Positions 51,817 through 60,040 of a DNA stretch of 64,000 bases are shown here, piece after piece (position 1 is the stretch's first letter; the number at the start of each line of letters is the position of its first letter). Location: assembly GCF_900099765.1 (NCBI RefSeq), contig NZ_FNDX01000017.1, forward strand, positions 44,454-108,453, written 5' to 3'. The notes below the pieces were generated by a model. It ran no database searches, was not told the origin of the DNA, and worked only from the letters and a program-made list of their open reading frames with translations. The translations under genes and the position numbers were made by a program. Source of the DNA: Paenibacillus typhae (GTDB lineage: Bacteria > Bacillota > Bacilli > Paenibacillales > Paenibacillaceae).

Positions 51817-52776
51817 ATGTCTAAAGCTGACTACATGCTGTCCATCCTCTGGATGCTGCAGCAGCGCAAAAGAACCGCCGCCGAGCTGGCCGAAGCCCTT
51901 GAGCTCAGTGTGCGGTCCGTCTACCGCTATATTGATGCGCTCTGCGCCAGCGGCGTACCGGTCATTGCCGATGCCGGACCGGGCGGCGGCTTCCGGCTGC
52001 CGGAGCATTTCAGCGCGGCCCCGCTCTTCTTCGATGACGATGAGCGGCGGGCGCTTGTACAAGCGGCCGCGTTCGCCGAAGGCAGCGGCTACCCGTACAT
52101 CGGAGCGCTCGGCAGCGCAATCGCCAAGCTCAAGCGCTACAGCAATGACGAACAGCTGCTGCAGATGCAGCGCCATGAGTCCGGCATGGAGATGCTTCAT
52201 GCCCCTTCTGTGCCTTTGACTCCGCTGCTGGCGGAGCTGGAGGCCTGCGCCGCGGCCGGGCTGACCGTGCAGATGGAGTACCGCAAAAGCAGCGGGCAGG
52301 CAGCCTCCCGGCGTTCCGTCGATCCTTACGGGCTGGTGCACTGGAAGGGCCGCTGGTATGTGGCCGGCTTCTGTCATCAGCGCGGGGAGATCCGCAGCTT
52401 CCGGGTGGACCGGATTGGGCAGCTTGAGCGGAGCGGCGGTGTCTTCATCCGGCCTGAGGGCTTCTCGGCACGGCAATTTCTGCTGGACGGCCTTCTGCCG
52501 GGTCCTGACCAGCAGGCTGCACTTGTCCGGGTTGTAATTGCCTCGGGCGAAGAAGTGCTGAACGATCTGTGCAGCCACTGGCTGTTCGGACATTCGCTAG
52601 CGCAGCGCTCTCCCGGAGAGGCCGTCTTCCTGCTGGATGAGACCATGCTGCTCCGCTACGCGCCTTACTTCCTGCTGCCCTACGGCAGGTCGCTGCAGAT
52701 TATTGAGCCTGCTGCCCTGAAGCGGAAGCTGGCTGCTGCGGCAGCCGATATCTCCGCTTATTACACGGAGTCATAA
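51817..52776 (+). CDS. YafY-type HTH/WYL transcriptional regulator
   Basis: A 319-residue regulator. The HTH lies in residues 18-50 (TAAELAEALELSVRSVYRYI), the WYL domain in about 140-210 (RRSVDPYGLVHWKGRWYVAG, IRSFRVDRIGQLERSG), followed by a WCX-like tail. GGGAGG lies 12 bases upstream of the ATG. It is 34 bases after the NAGPA-like gene on the same strand, but is more likely to control the SRPBCC gene downstream, from which it is separated by a terminator. Confidence 0.9.
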   Translation: MSKADYMLSILWMLQQRKRTAAELAEALELSVRSVYRYIDALCASGVPVIADAGPGGGFRLPEHFSAAPLFFDDDERRALVQAAAFAEGSGYPYIGALGSAIAKLKRYSNDEQLLQMQRHESGMEMLHAPSVPLTPLLAELEACAAAGLTVQMEYRKSSGQAASRRSVDPYGLVHWKGRWYVAGFCHQRGEIRSFRVDRIGQLERSGGVFIRPEGFSARQFLLDGLLPGPDQQAALVRVVIASGEEVLNDLCSHWLFGHSLAQRSPGEAVFLLDETMLLRYAPYFLLPYGRSLQIIEPAALKRKLAAAAADISAYYTES

Positions 52777-52786
52777 TGTTTATCTG

Positions 52787-52819
52787 AAATCACTGACCGC
52801 AGCTGTCAGTGATTTTTTG
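52787..52819 (+). terminator. Rho-independent terminator after the WYL regulator
   Basis: AAATCACTGAC and GTCAGTGATTT pair around CGCAGCT, then TTTT. Confidence 0.9.
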
Positions 52820-52888
52820 GTATATTGTCCGTGTGAAAGAGATACGCTGCAAGCATATTGAGGAACATAACCTTGAGGAGGAAAATAC

Positions 52889-53341
52889 ATGAAAGAGCTT
52901 AGGTATGAATTCTATATTGGCGCGGCGCCTGCCGCAGTCTGGGACTGTCTCGTTTCTCCCGGCAAAGTCAGTCAGATCTACTATGGCAGCAATATCCGTT
53001 CGAGCTTCGCGGAGGGAGAGCCGCTTGAGTATGTAGGACCGGGAGCCGACGGTGACGAAACGGTGCATGTCTATGGAACAGTACTGGAGTACAAGCCGCA
53101 GGAGACGCTGCGGTTCACGCATAAAGCCGGCCCCTCCTATGTAAAGGACGGTGAACCCTATGAATCTGTCATCTCCTGGCTGCTGTCGCCCATCGGCGGC
53201 TGCACGAAGCTGACACTGATTCATGACGGCTGGCATCCGGACGATCCTTCTTACGCACCAAGTGACAGTGCCTGGTGGCAGATCCTCAGCAACACAAAGA
53301 CCTTAGCCGAAACCGGCAGAACGCTGGATTTTGGCGGTTAA
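52889..53341 (+). CDS. SRPBCC (AHSA1-like) family protein
   Basis: A 150-residue START/Bet v1-fold protein (YEFYIGAAPAAVWDCLVSPG at the N-terminus, TKLTLIHDGWHP at the C-terminal helix border). Such proteins bind hydrophobic ligands or act as Hsp90-activator-like domains; no enzymatic residue can be assigned. GAGGAGG precedes the ATG. YafY regulators are often adjacent to SRPBCC genes, which supports regulation by the upstream WYL protein. A 1.1-kb gene-free repeat region follows. Confidence 0.87.
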   Translation: MKELRYEFYIGAAPAAVWDCLVSPGKVSQIYYGSNIRSSFAEGEPLEYVGPGADGDETVHVYGTVLEYKPQETLRFTHKAGPSYVKDGEPYESVISWLLSPIGGCTKLTLIHDGWHPDDPSYAPSDSAWWQILSNTKTLAETGRTLDFGG

Positions 53342-53378
53342 GTGTTGAGCGGCCACCGGACGCTCAGCCTGGCTGCTT

Positions 53379-53730
53379 GGGCCGGGATGAAGGGCATTTT
53401 TGCCCTTGATTCCGGCCATTTGCCAGTTTGGGCCGGGATGAAGGGCATTTTTGCCTTTCATTCCGGCTATTTGCCTGCTTGGGCCGGAATCAAAGGCATT
53501 TTTGCCCTTCATTCCGGCTGTTTGCCTGCTGGGGCCGAAATCAAGGGCATTTTTGCCTTTCATTCCGGCCATTTGCCTGCTTGGGCCGGAATCAAGGGCA
53601 TTTTTGCCTCTCATTCCGGCTATTTGCCTGCTTGGGCCGGAATCAAGGGCATTTTTGCCTTTCATTCCGGCCATTTGCCTGACTGGGCTGGAATCAAGGG
53701 CATTTTTGCCCTTGATTTCAGTTCAGTCGG
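53379..53730. repeat. Repeat family A: seven tandem copies of a 51-bp hairpin unit
   Basis: Units start with GGGCCG (or GGGCTG) at 53379, 53430, 53481, 53532, 53583, 53634 and 53685, always 51 bases apart; the seventh is incomplete. Each unit contains an inverted repeat: GGCCGGAATCAAGGGCA pairs with TGCCCTTGATTCCGGCC around TTT, followed by an ATTTGCCTGCTTG linker. Because 51 is a multiple of 3 and units lack stops, long but meaningless frames are open on both strands. Family A also occurs at 15108, 24371, 30100 and weakly near 63618. Confidence 0.92.
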
Positions 53731-53739
53731 CGCTCACTA

Positions 53740-53935
53740 TAAACTAAGTGGAAAAATGCTACTTAAATCAGCAAATTCGGCCAAACTGAAGACATTAGTT
53801 GGAAAAAGCACACTTAAATCAGCCGAATCCCCTCATAAAGCAGCATTTCGCACAAATTAGATAGCTTTTTTCCAACTACATTGGATTGGAATCATCTTTC
53901 CACTTCATTTAGGTAGCAATAATCCAACTAAATTC
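53740..53935. repeat. Repeat family B: TTGGAAAAA...CTTAAAT units with 51-bp period
   Basis: AGTGGAAAAA with its GG at 53750 and TTGGAAAAA with its GG at 53801 are 51 bases apart, each followed by ACTTAAAT. Inverted copies follow: TTTTTTCCAACTA at 53866-53878 and ATAATCCAACTA at 53919-53930 (TCCAACTA at 53871 and 53923, 52 apart). ATTAGATAGCTTTTTTCCA is shared exactly with the array at 34386-34580. Confidence 0.8.
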
Positions 53936-54019
53936 ATGATCGGACGCTGCACTCAGCTCTCGTAACCGCTTATTAGCTTGAATATCCCAATAAAGCCGGG
54001 AAAACTTAGTTGCTCCAAA

Positions 54020-54235
54020 CACATACACCTGCCTCTTCACCCCGCCACCTCACCGCTTAAGCTGGAACCTGCAGCCTTCCCCCTCCAGCCCCGCTATTCC
54101 ACCAAACCAATCACACACCTTTTTTACTCTTCACCCCGCCACCTCACCACATAAGCCGGAACCTGCATCCTTTTCTCCTCTAACCCCGCCTTTCCACCAC
54201 ACCCATTACACACCCTTTTCCCCTTCATCCCCGAC
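54020..54235. repeat. Repeat family C: 94-bp tandem duplication
   Basis: CTTCACCCCGCCACCTCACC starts at 54035 and again at 54129, and a partial CTTCATCCCCG starts at 54223, giving a 94-base period. Each copy continues with a GGAACCTGCA box, a pyrimidine-rich stretch and ACACACC-type sequence. The third copy is cut short just before the feo promoter region. The strand is strongly C/T-biased (few G) through the whole block. Confidence 0.82.
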
Positions 54236-54312
54236 TTTGCATTGAAGAAGCATGGGAAGGGTTGTAAAATGGGCGGGTTACCCACACACATGTTTTTCCC
54301 CGAGGAAACTTT

Positions 54313-54369
54313 ATTGTTGCAAGGACAAATTTGTTTACATATACTAATATTGTGGCAAGGAACAATATT
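54313..54369. promoter_or_regulatory. Two related operator-like sites upstream of feoA
   Basis: ATTGTTGCAAGGACAAAT at 54313-54330 and AATATTGTGGCAAGGAACAATATT at 54346-54369 share ATTGTNGCAAGGA. The second is a perfect 8-bp inverted repeat (AATATTGT/ACAATATT) with an 8-bp spacer. Their position, 72-128 bases before feoA, fits a metal-responsive regulator site. It does not look like a classic Fur box. Confidence 0.55.
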
Positions 54370-54440
54370 TTATCACCTGTGCATAATAGATGCTCATTTA
54401 AGCTCTATACACATAAAACATAAGGAAAGAAGGAGCTGCT

Positions 54441-54695
54441 ATGGCTGGAGCCGCAATTCCATTGTCTGAAGCATCGAACGGCAGCCTGCTGCGCATCAGC
54501 GGCATTGACGTTCAGGGCGTACTGCGAAGAAGACTGCTTGACCTCGGCTTTGTCACCGGCAATACCGTGGAGGTGCTGCGGCGCAGCCCGCTTGGAGATC
54601 CTGTCGCCTTCCGGGTAAGCAATACAACGATTGCCCTGCGCCGGGAAGAAAGCTCGCTGATTTACGGAGAGCTTCTTGGAGGTGAGGAGGCATGA
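54441..54695 (+). CDS. feoA: FeoA domain protein, ferrous iron transport
   Basis: An 84-residue SH3-like FeoA protein, thought to interact with FeoB on the cytoplasmic side. The family pattern LRISGIDVQGVLRRRLLDLGF and PVAFRVSNTTIALRREE is complete. AAGGAG precedes the ATG. It overlaps the FeoB GTPase gene by 4 bases, and the three genes form one operon behind two operator-like repeats. Confidence 0.93.
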   Translation: MAGAAIPLSEASNGSLLRISGIDVQGVLRRRLLDLGFVTGNTVEVLRRSPLGDPVAFRVSNTTIALRREESSLIYGELLGGEEA

Positions 54696-55423
54696 GCCAT
54701 TATACTGTCGCTTTTGCAGGCAATCCCAACACGGGGAAAAGCACTTTGTTCAACCTGCTGACCGGACTGCGCCAGCATACCGGCAACTGGGCGGGCAAGA
54801 CGGTGACTACCGCCGAGGGCGAATTTACCCACAACCAGCATGTCTATCGTGCTGTTGACCTGCCGGGCACCTACTCGCTGTACTCTAACTCCGCTGATGA
54901 GGAGGCTGCGCGGGATTATATTATTTTTGAGCAGCCGGTTGTGACACTGGTTGTGCTGGATGCTACGTCGCTTGAGCGCAACCTTAACCTTGCTCTTCAG
55001 GTGCTGGAGATTACGGGCCGTGCTGTAGTATGCATCAACCTGATTGATGAAGCGAAGAAGCTTGGCATCAGCATTAATCTGAAAGCCATCGCCAGGCAGC
55101 TCGGCGTTCCGGTCGTGGCAATCTCAGCGCGCAACCAGACCGGAATCGGGGAGCTGCTGGACCAGCTGGAGCGTGTGGCGACAGGCGCTTTTGCCGGCAA
55201 GCCGCTTAAGATTACCTACAGCGATGAAATCGAACAGGGCATTGCCGAGCTGCTGCCGCTGGTGGAGCAGACTGTAGGCTCCCGTTATCCCGCCCGCTGG
55301 ATCGCCCTGCGGCTGATGGACGGCGACAGCAGCCTGCTGAGCTCGCTCAAAACCCATATGGGACGCAGCACAAGCCCTGCGCATAAGGAGGTGGCCGGCC
55401 ATGGAGTCACCGCATGCCATTAA
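54692..55423 (+). CDS. feoB: FeoB small GTPase domain protein (N-terminal part of a split FeoB)
   Basis: A 243-residue soluble G protein equal to the N-terminal domain of FeoB. G1 is GNPNTGKST at residues 10-18, G3 is DLPGTYSL, G4 is NLID in place of NMMD/NKxD, G5 is SAR. The helical GDI-like region follows. The frame ends at 55423, inside the next gene. The membrane part has its own ribosome site and start at 55401, so this looks like a true gene split and not a sequencing frameshift. It would gate or sense Fe2+ transport in complex with the membrane protein. Confidence 0.93.
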   Translation: MSHYTVAFAGNPNTGKSTLFNLLTGLRQHTGNWAGKTVTTAEGEFTHNQHVYRAVDLPGTYSLYSNSADEEAARDYIIFEQPVVTLVVLDATSLERNLNLALQVLEITGRAVVCINLIDEAKKLGISINLKAIARQLGVPVVAISARNQTGIGELLDQLERVATGAFAGKPLKITYSDEIEQGIAELLPLVEQTVGSRYPARWIALRLMDGDSSLLSSLKTHMGRSTSPAHKEVAGHGVTACH

Positions 55424-56810
55424 AGGTTCCGATCCGCTCGAATCCCTGCTGGCAGCAGCCCGGCAGCTGGCCGACAAAGGCGCAATCCGCGATGAGATTG
55501 TCACCGGTATCTACGGGGTAACAGCAGGCATCTGCCGTGAGGCAGTCAGCTATCAGGATAAAAAGAAGCTCAGCAGCACCTACAAGCTTGACCGGATTGT
55601 TACCTCGAAGCTCTGGGGCTTCCCGATCATGCTTGCCGGGCTTGGCCTTGTGTTCTGGATTACGATCGCCGGGGCGAATTATCCGTCCAGCTGGCTGGCT
55701 TCTTTTTTCGGCTGGATCGAAGGGTATCTGACCTCCGGCTTCACAGCGGTGAATGCACCTGCATGGCTGCATGGCGTACTGGTTCTCGGACTCTACCGCG
55801 GCACCTCATGGGTAATAAGCGTCATGCTGCCGCCGATGATGATCTTTTTCCCCGTGTTTGCGCTGCTGGAGAATTTCGGCTATCTGCCGCGGGTGGCTTT
55901 TAACATGGACCGGTTGTTCAAAAAATCAGGCGGACACGGCAAGCAGGCTCTGACCATGTCGATGGGGTTCGGCTGCAACGCAGCCGCCATTCTCTCCACC
56001 CGGATTATCGAGTCGCCGCGGGAGCGGATGCTGGCGATTCTGACCAACAACTTCGTGCCGTGCAACGGGCGCTGGCCGACGCTGATCCTGCTGTCCTCGC
56101 TGTTCATGGTCGGCGCCTCGGCAAGGGGTGCGCTGCGTACCTTCTCCACCGCTCTTGTACTGATGGGAATTGTGCTGGTGGGCATCACCGTCACCCTGAC
56201 TGTATCCTGGGTCATGTCCAAAACGATGCTGCGCGGCGTGCCGACCCACTATACGCTTGAGCTGCCGCCGTACCGCCGCCCGCAGATCTGGAAGACGATC
56301 GTCCGCTCCTCCAAGGAAAAATCACTGAACGTGCTGACCCGGGCCATTGTCGTTGCCGCTCCGGCCGGCATTCTCACCTGGATACTTGGCAATGTGGTTA
56401 TCGGCGGGGACAGTGTGCTTAATCATATGGCGGCATTTTTTGATCCTTTTGCCCAGCTGCTCGGTCTGGACGGCTTCATCATTATGGCTTTCATACTCGG
56501 GCTGCCTGCCAATGAAATTGTGCTGCCGATCCTGCTCATGGGCTACATGTCCTCAGGTGCAATGGTTGACGTTGAGGGCATCGGCAGCATCAAGGAGCTG
56601 TTTCTGAGCCACGGCTGGACCTGGCTGACCGCGCTGAACATGATGCTGTTCTCGCTGCTTCACTATCCGTGCGGCACCACGCTGGTCAATATCTACAAAG
56701 AAACCGAAAGCCTGAAATGGGCGGTGCTCTCCGCCGTCATTCCGCTCGGTATCGCCATCGGCGTCACCTTTGCCACCGCACAAATCGTCCGGCTGCTCGG
56801 CTGGGTCTGA
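55401..56810 (+). CDS. feoB: FeoB membrane domain protein (C-terminal part of a split FeoB)
   Basis: A 469-residue membrane protein with about 8-10 helices and two Gate/nucleoside-recognition domains (LPPMMIFFPVFALLENFGYLPR, GFGCNAAAILSTRII, LGLPANEIVLPILLMGY). Residues 1-75 are cytosolic. The second Gate has the conserved NE pair, and the metal-lining Cys is in GFGCNA. AAGGAGGTGG, 7 bases before ATG 55401, shows independent initiation, with 23 bases of overlap with the GTPase gene. It forms the ferrous iron pore. A terminator follows at 56821. Confidence 0.93.
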   Translation: MESPHAIKGSDPLESLLAAARQLADKGAIRDEIVTGIYGVTAGICREAVSYQDKKKLSSTYKLDRIVTSKLWGFPIMLAGLGLVFWITIAGANYPSSWLASFFGWIEGYLTSGFTAVNAPAWLHGVLVLGLYRGTSWVISVMLPPMMIFFPVFALLENFGYLPRVAFNMDRLFKKSGGHGKQALTMSMGFGCNAAAILSTRIIESPRERMLAILTNNFVPCNGRWPTLILLSSLFMVGASARGALRTFSTALVLMGIVLVGITVTLTVSWVMSKTMLRGVPTHYTLELPPYRRPQIWKTIVRSSKEKSLNVLTRAIVVAAPAGILTWILGNVVIGGDSVLNHMAAFFDPFAQLLGLDGFIIMAFILGLPANEIVLPILLMGYMSSGAMVDVEGIGSIKELFLSHGWTWLTALNMMLFSLLHYPCGTTLVNIYKETESLKWAVLSAVIPLGIAIGVTFATAQIVRLLGWV

Positions 56811-56820
56811 GTAATCCTGC

Positions 56821-56857
56821 ACACCCGCCTCACCCGTAACAGGGAGGGGCGGGTGTT
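56821..56857 (+). terminator. Terminator of the feo operon
   Basis: ACACCCGCC and GGCGGGTGT pair around a 16-base loop, followed by TTTGG. Confidence 0.8.
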
Positions 56858-56958
56858 TGGCGTCCATCAGCTGTATTATCGTTCCACGGCCATTTGACTC
56901 CTTTTTGCCCAGATGTTAGGGTGAAACTGAATCCAACATTTTCCGGGAGGGATTACTG

Positions 56959-57804
56959 ATGACGGAAGTAAAGCTTGCTGTCGGATACGACGAGTATGAA
57001 GACGGCCAACGAATGAATACGGAGATTGAGCGCCTCAGCGCCAGCCCTGAAGCTGCGCAGCTGACCAGCCTCATCATCGGGGATTGGGGCCAGGCCTACG
57101 AGAACAGCTCGGATGAGGTTGTGGAGGCTCTTGTTAAGCACAGCGGAAGCTTTCCGGCCCTGCGCAAGCTGTTTATCGGGGACATGAGCTTTGAGGAATG
57201 TGAAATTTCGTGGATTACGCAGACCGATCTCTCCCCCCTGCTCCCTGCCTACCCGGAGCTTCAATCACTCACCATACAAGGCGGGACAGATCTTGGCCTC
57301 AGCAAGCTGCAGCATGACAAGCTGGAGGAACTGATTATTATTACAGGCGGTCTCAGTAAAAAAGTGCTCGCCGAGATCGCAGCCGGCTCTTTGCCGAATC
57401 TGCGCAGGCTGGAGCTGTACCTCGGCGTTGATAATTACGGTTTTGACGGAAGCCTTGAGGATCTCCTGCCGCTGATTGAGCCGGGCAAATTCCCGCAGCT
57501 GACCTATCTGGGACTGAAAAACAGCGAGATTCAGGACGAGATCGCCGAGGCTCTGGCTGATGCACCGATCCTCGACCAGCTTCATACGCTTGATCTTTCC
57601 CTTGGAACGCTTAGTGACAAAGGCGCGGAGGTATTACTGGCCAGTGAGCGGATCAAAAAGCTGCAGGCGCTGAACCTGAGCTATCATTATATGTCGGACA
57701 ACATGATTACCCGCTGGCGGGCCAGCGGTCTGCCGGTGGATGTCAGCGACCAGCAGAAAAGCGATGACGATGAAGACTGGCGTTATCCGTCCATCACTGA
57801 ATGA
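56959..57804 (+). CDS. STM4015 family protein (leucine-rich-repeat-like)
   Basis: A 281-residue soluble acidic protein with leucine-rich-repeat-like strands and helices (LPNLRRLELYLGVDNYGF, FPQLTYLGLKNSEIQDEIAEAL, LHTLDLSLGTLSDKGAEVLL, LQALNLSYHYMSD). It belongs to the family named after Salmonella STM4015, always found next to STM4011-4014 type genes; its function is unknown. LRR folds bind proteins, so it may hold or present the substrate for the two radical SAM and ATP-grasp enzymes that follow. GGGAGG precedes the ATG. First gene of a six-gene operon; a weak promoter (TTGACT, 17 bases, TAGGGT) lies at 56894-56922. Confidence 0.87.
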   Translation: MTEVKLAVGYDEYEDGQRMNTEIERLSASPEAAQLTSLIIGDWGQAYENSSDEVVEALVKHSGSFPALRKLFIGDMSFEECEISWITQTDLSPLLPAYPELQSLTIQGGTDLGLSKLQHDKLEELIIITGGLSKKVLAEIAAGSLPNLRRLELYLGVDNYGFDGSLEDLLPLIEPGKFPQLTYLGLKNSEIQDEIAEALADAPILDQLHTLDLSLGTLSDKGAEVLLASERIKKLQALNLSYHYMSDNMITRWRASGLPVDVSDQQKSDDDEDWRYPSITE

Positions 57805-59195
57805 TGCAGGAAGCGCAGCCGCTGATCCTGCTGTGCAGCCCCGGCGACAAGCGTTCGGCCGGGATTCAGCAGGCACGCAGCAGGCTTGGGCTGCCCCCTG
57901 CCCTGCTCATTTCTTACCTGGAGCTGCTGCAGGGTGCTTCGCTGGGTGAGCTGCTGGAGCAGCAGATGCCGGGCGGCCGGATGGCGGAGCTGCTGGAGCG
58001 GCAAGCACAGGGCGACCGGATGGCACAGCTGCAGGAGCAGCAAGCCAAGGACGGCCGGCTGGACGAGCTGCTGGAGTGGCAAGCACCAGCCGGACTGACG
58101 GCTGGGCAAACGAAGCAGCAAATGCCGGCCGCACAGGCTGCCCCGCTCCTGCGGCTGGAGTCGCCCGGCGGCAGCTTTGAAGCCGAGCGTGCCCTTATCG
58201 CTCTCGGCGCGCCGGATGCCGGGGAGCAGGACGACTTGCTGCACCCCTTCGGGCAGCAGCGCGATCCCTACCCGCTCAGCGTCCGGGCCGCCGGACGGCT
58301 GAAGGATATGCCTGGCGTGCTGCATCATCCGTCCCAGTGGTTCCGCGGCTACTGCCGGCTGCTGGCCGGGGTTCAGCGCGAAGCCGCCGCACTGCTGCCG
58401 GCCGCCCGCTGGCAGAATCATCCCGGCGATATTGCCGCGATGACGGACAAGCGCCGGACGCAGCAGCTTCTGGCAGCGGCCGGCGTTCCGGTCCCGCGGC
58501 CGCTTGGCGGCAGTCAGCCGCCGGCCGGCTATGAATCCCTCCGGGAGCTGATGCTGGCTGAGCGGATGCACCGGGTCTTCATCAAGCTGGCCTGCGGCTC
58601 AGCCGCTTCAGGTGTCATTGCTTATCAGATCAATCCGGCCACGGGGGCCGAGCTGGCTGTGACCACAATCGGGGTCGAGCAGTACATTACCCGTCCCCCC
58701 GTGTACTATAATGCCGGGAAGCTGCGGCGCTACACAGACTCTGCAGTCCTGAAGGAAATCATCAACTGGCTGTACAGCCACGGGGCATATGCCGAGCAAT
58801 GGATTCCCAAGGCCGGAGCAGCCGGAGGTTCCTTCGATATCCGCCAGCTGGTCGTCCTTGGTGAAGCCGGCCATTCGGTAGCCCGGGTCAGCACGACACC
58901 GATTACGAACCTGCATCTGCGCAGCCGGCGGATGACACCGCTGGAGGCCGGACTGACAGAAGCGGAGCAGGAACAGGTACGGCGCACCGCCGTGCAGGCA
59001 CTGGCCGCTTTTCCCCGCTCGGCTGTCGCCGGCATTGATGTTCTTGTCTCGTCAGGGTCAGGAGGCGCAAGACGCACCTATGTAGCTGATGTGAACCCTT
59101 TTGGCGACCTACTGTACGATGTTGAATATGAAGGCTTCAGCACTTATGAATGGGAAATGAAAAAGCTGACGGAATACAGGAATATATCCACTTAG
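57801..59195 (+). CDS. STM4014 family ATP-grasp protein with 13-residue repeats
   Basis: A 464-residue protein. Residues about 215-440 show an ATP-grasp fold (TDKRRTQQLLAAAGVPVPRP, RVFIKLACGSAASGVIAY, the metal-binding end DVLVSSGSGGARRTYVADVNPFGDLL). ATP-grasp enzymes join a carboxylate to an amine or thiol. Residues 49-100 hold four tandem 13-residue units of GELLEQQMPGGRM type, which most family members would not need, so they look like a local expansion. ATG 57801 overlaps the STM4015 stop as ATGA and has no good ribosome site, so it relies on coupling. Family function is unknown. Confidence 0.85.
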   Translation: MMQEAQPLILLCSPGDKRSAGIQQARSRLGLPPALLISYLELLQGASLGELLEQQMPGGRMAELLERQAQGDRMAQLQEQQAKDGRLDELLEWQAPAGLTAGQTKQQMPAAQAAPLLRLESPGGSFEAERALIALGAPDAGEQDDLLHPFGQQRDPYPLSVRAAGRLKDMPGVLHHPSQWFRGYCRLLAGVQREAAALLPAARWQNHPGDIAAMTDKRRTQQLLAAAGVPVPRPLGGSQPPAGYESLRELMLAERMHRVFIKLACGSAASGVIAYQINPATGAELAVTTIGVEQYITRPPVYYNAGKLRRYTDSAVLKEIINWLYSHGAYAEQWIPKAGAAGGSFDIRQLVVLGEAGHSVARVSTTPITNLHLRSRRMTPLEAGLTEAEQEQVRRTAVQALAAFPRSAVAGIDVLVSSGSGGARRTYVADVNPFGDLLYDVEYEGFSTYEWEMKKLTEYRNIST

Positions 59196-59215
59196 AAAGG
59201 GTGCTATTAACAGTC

Positions 59216-60001
59216 ATGACTGATATGAATGCCATCGTCGGCACCCATGATATTCTGATGATTACTCTCGATACCCTGCGTTACGACGCTGCTGTCCTTG
59301 AGGAGGCGAACTGTCCCAATCTGTGCGGCACCGGCTCCTGGGAGAAACGGCATACCCCCGGCAGCTTCACCTATGCTGCACATCACGCTTTTTTTGGCGG
59401 CTTCCTGCCGACTCCCGCTAACACGGACAAGACCTCACATGTGCGGCTGTTCCATTCCAAAAACACCGGGATGAAAACCCATCCCCACACCTGGCTGTTC
59501 GACACACCGGATCTGGTATCCGGGCTTGCCGGAGAGGGCTATCGTACGGTGTGCATCGGCGGGGTTATTTTTTTCACCAAAAAAGTGCCCTTGGCCCGCA
59601 TTCTGCCCGGTTACTTCCAGCAAAGCTACTGGCGGATGACCTTTGGTGTCACTAATCCCCGCTCCACGGAGCATCAGGTGAATCATGCCTTGAAGGTACT
59701 GGACAACACCCCGCTGGATCAGCGGCTGTTCCTGTTCCTCAACGTGTCTGCCATCCACGGGCCTAACCACATGTTCCTGCCGGGTGCCCGGAAGGATTCC
59801 GTAGACAGCCAGCGCGCCGCACTGCGTTATGCCGACGGGGAGCTGGGACGTTTGTTCGCGCGGTTCCGGGAACGCGGCAATCCGGTTTTTTGCATGGCTT
59901 TTTCGGACCATGGCACCGCCTACGGGGAAGACGGCTATGAGGGGCACCGGCTGGCGCATGAGACGGTATGGAATGTCCCTTACCGTGAGTTCATTCTCTA
60001 G
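59216..60001 (+). CDS. STM4013 family alkaline-phosphatase-superfamily hydrolase
   Basis: A 261-residue cytosolic hydrolase. Metal ligands are seen in LMITLDTLRYDAA (Asp19, Asp24) and in the C-terminal FSDHGTAYGEDGYEGHRLAHE. The nucleophile is probably Thr52 in GSFTYAAHHAFFGGFLPTP, where sulfatases and phosphatases carry Cys, Ser or Thr. It would hydrolyse a phosphate or sulfate ester or diester. The ATG at 59216 has AAAGGGTG upstream; an earlier in-frame ATG lies within the STM4014 gene. Third gene in the STM401x operon. Confidence 0.87.
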   Translation: MTDMNAIVGTHDILMITLDTLRYDAAVLEEANCPNLCGTGSWEKRHTPGSFTYAAHHAFFGGFLPTPANTDKTSHVRLFHSKNTGMKTHPHTWLFDTPDLVSGLAGEGYRTVCIGGVIFFTKKVPLARILPGYFQQSYWRMTFGVTNPRSTEHQVNHALKVLDNTPLDQRLFLFLNVSAIHGPNHMFLPGARKDSVDSQRAALRYADGELGRLFARFRERGNPVFCMAFSDHGTAYGEDGYEGHRLAHETVWNVPYREFIL

Positions 60002-60040
60002 CCAGATGTACCGGTTCTATCCGGATGAAAGGAGAAACGT

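Noticed and set aside
53379..53730. CRISPR array
   Set aside because: The units abut with only short, near-identical linkers; there are no unique spacers and no cas genes.
53342..53860. Long open frames on both strands with 17-residue repeats (GIFALDSG and KGKNALDSG types)
   Set aside because: They arise because the 51-bp unit is a multiple of three and lacks stops. No ribosome site fits, and three frames are open together, so they are not treated as genes.
54692..56810. FeoB broken by frameshift
   Set aside because: The second part has a strong ribosome site and proper start inside the first, which is expected for a natural split.
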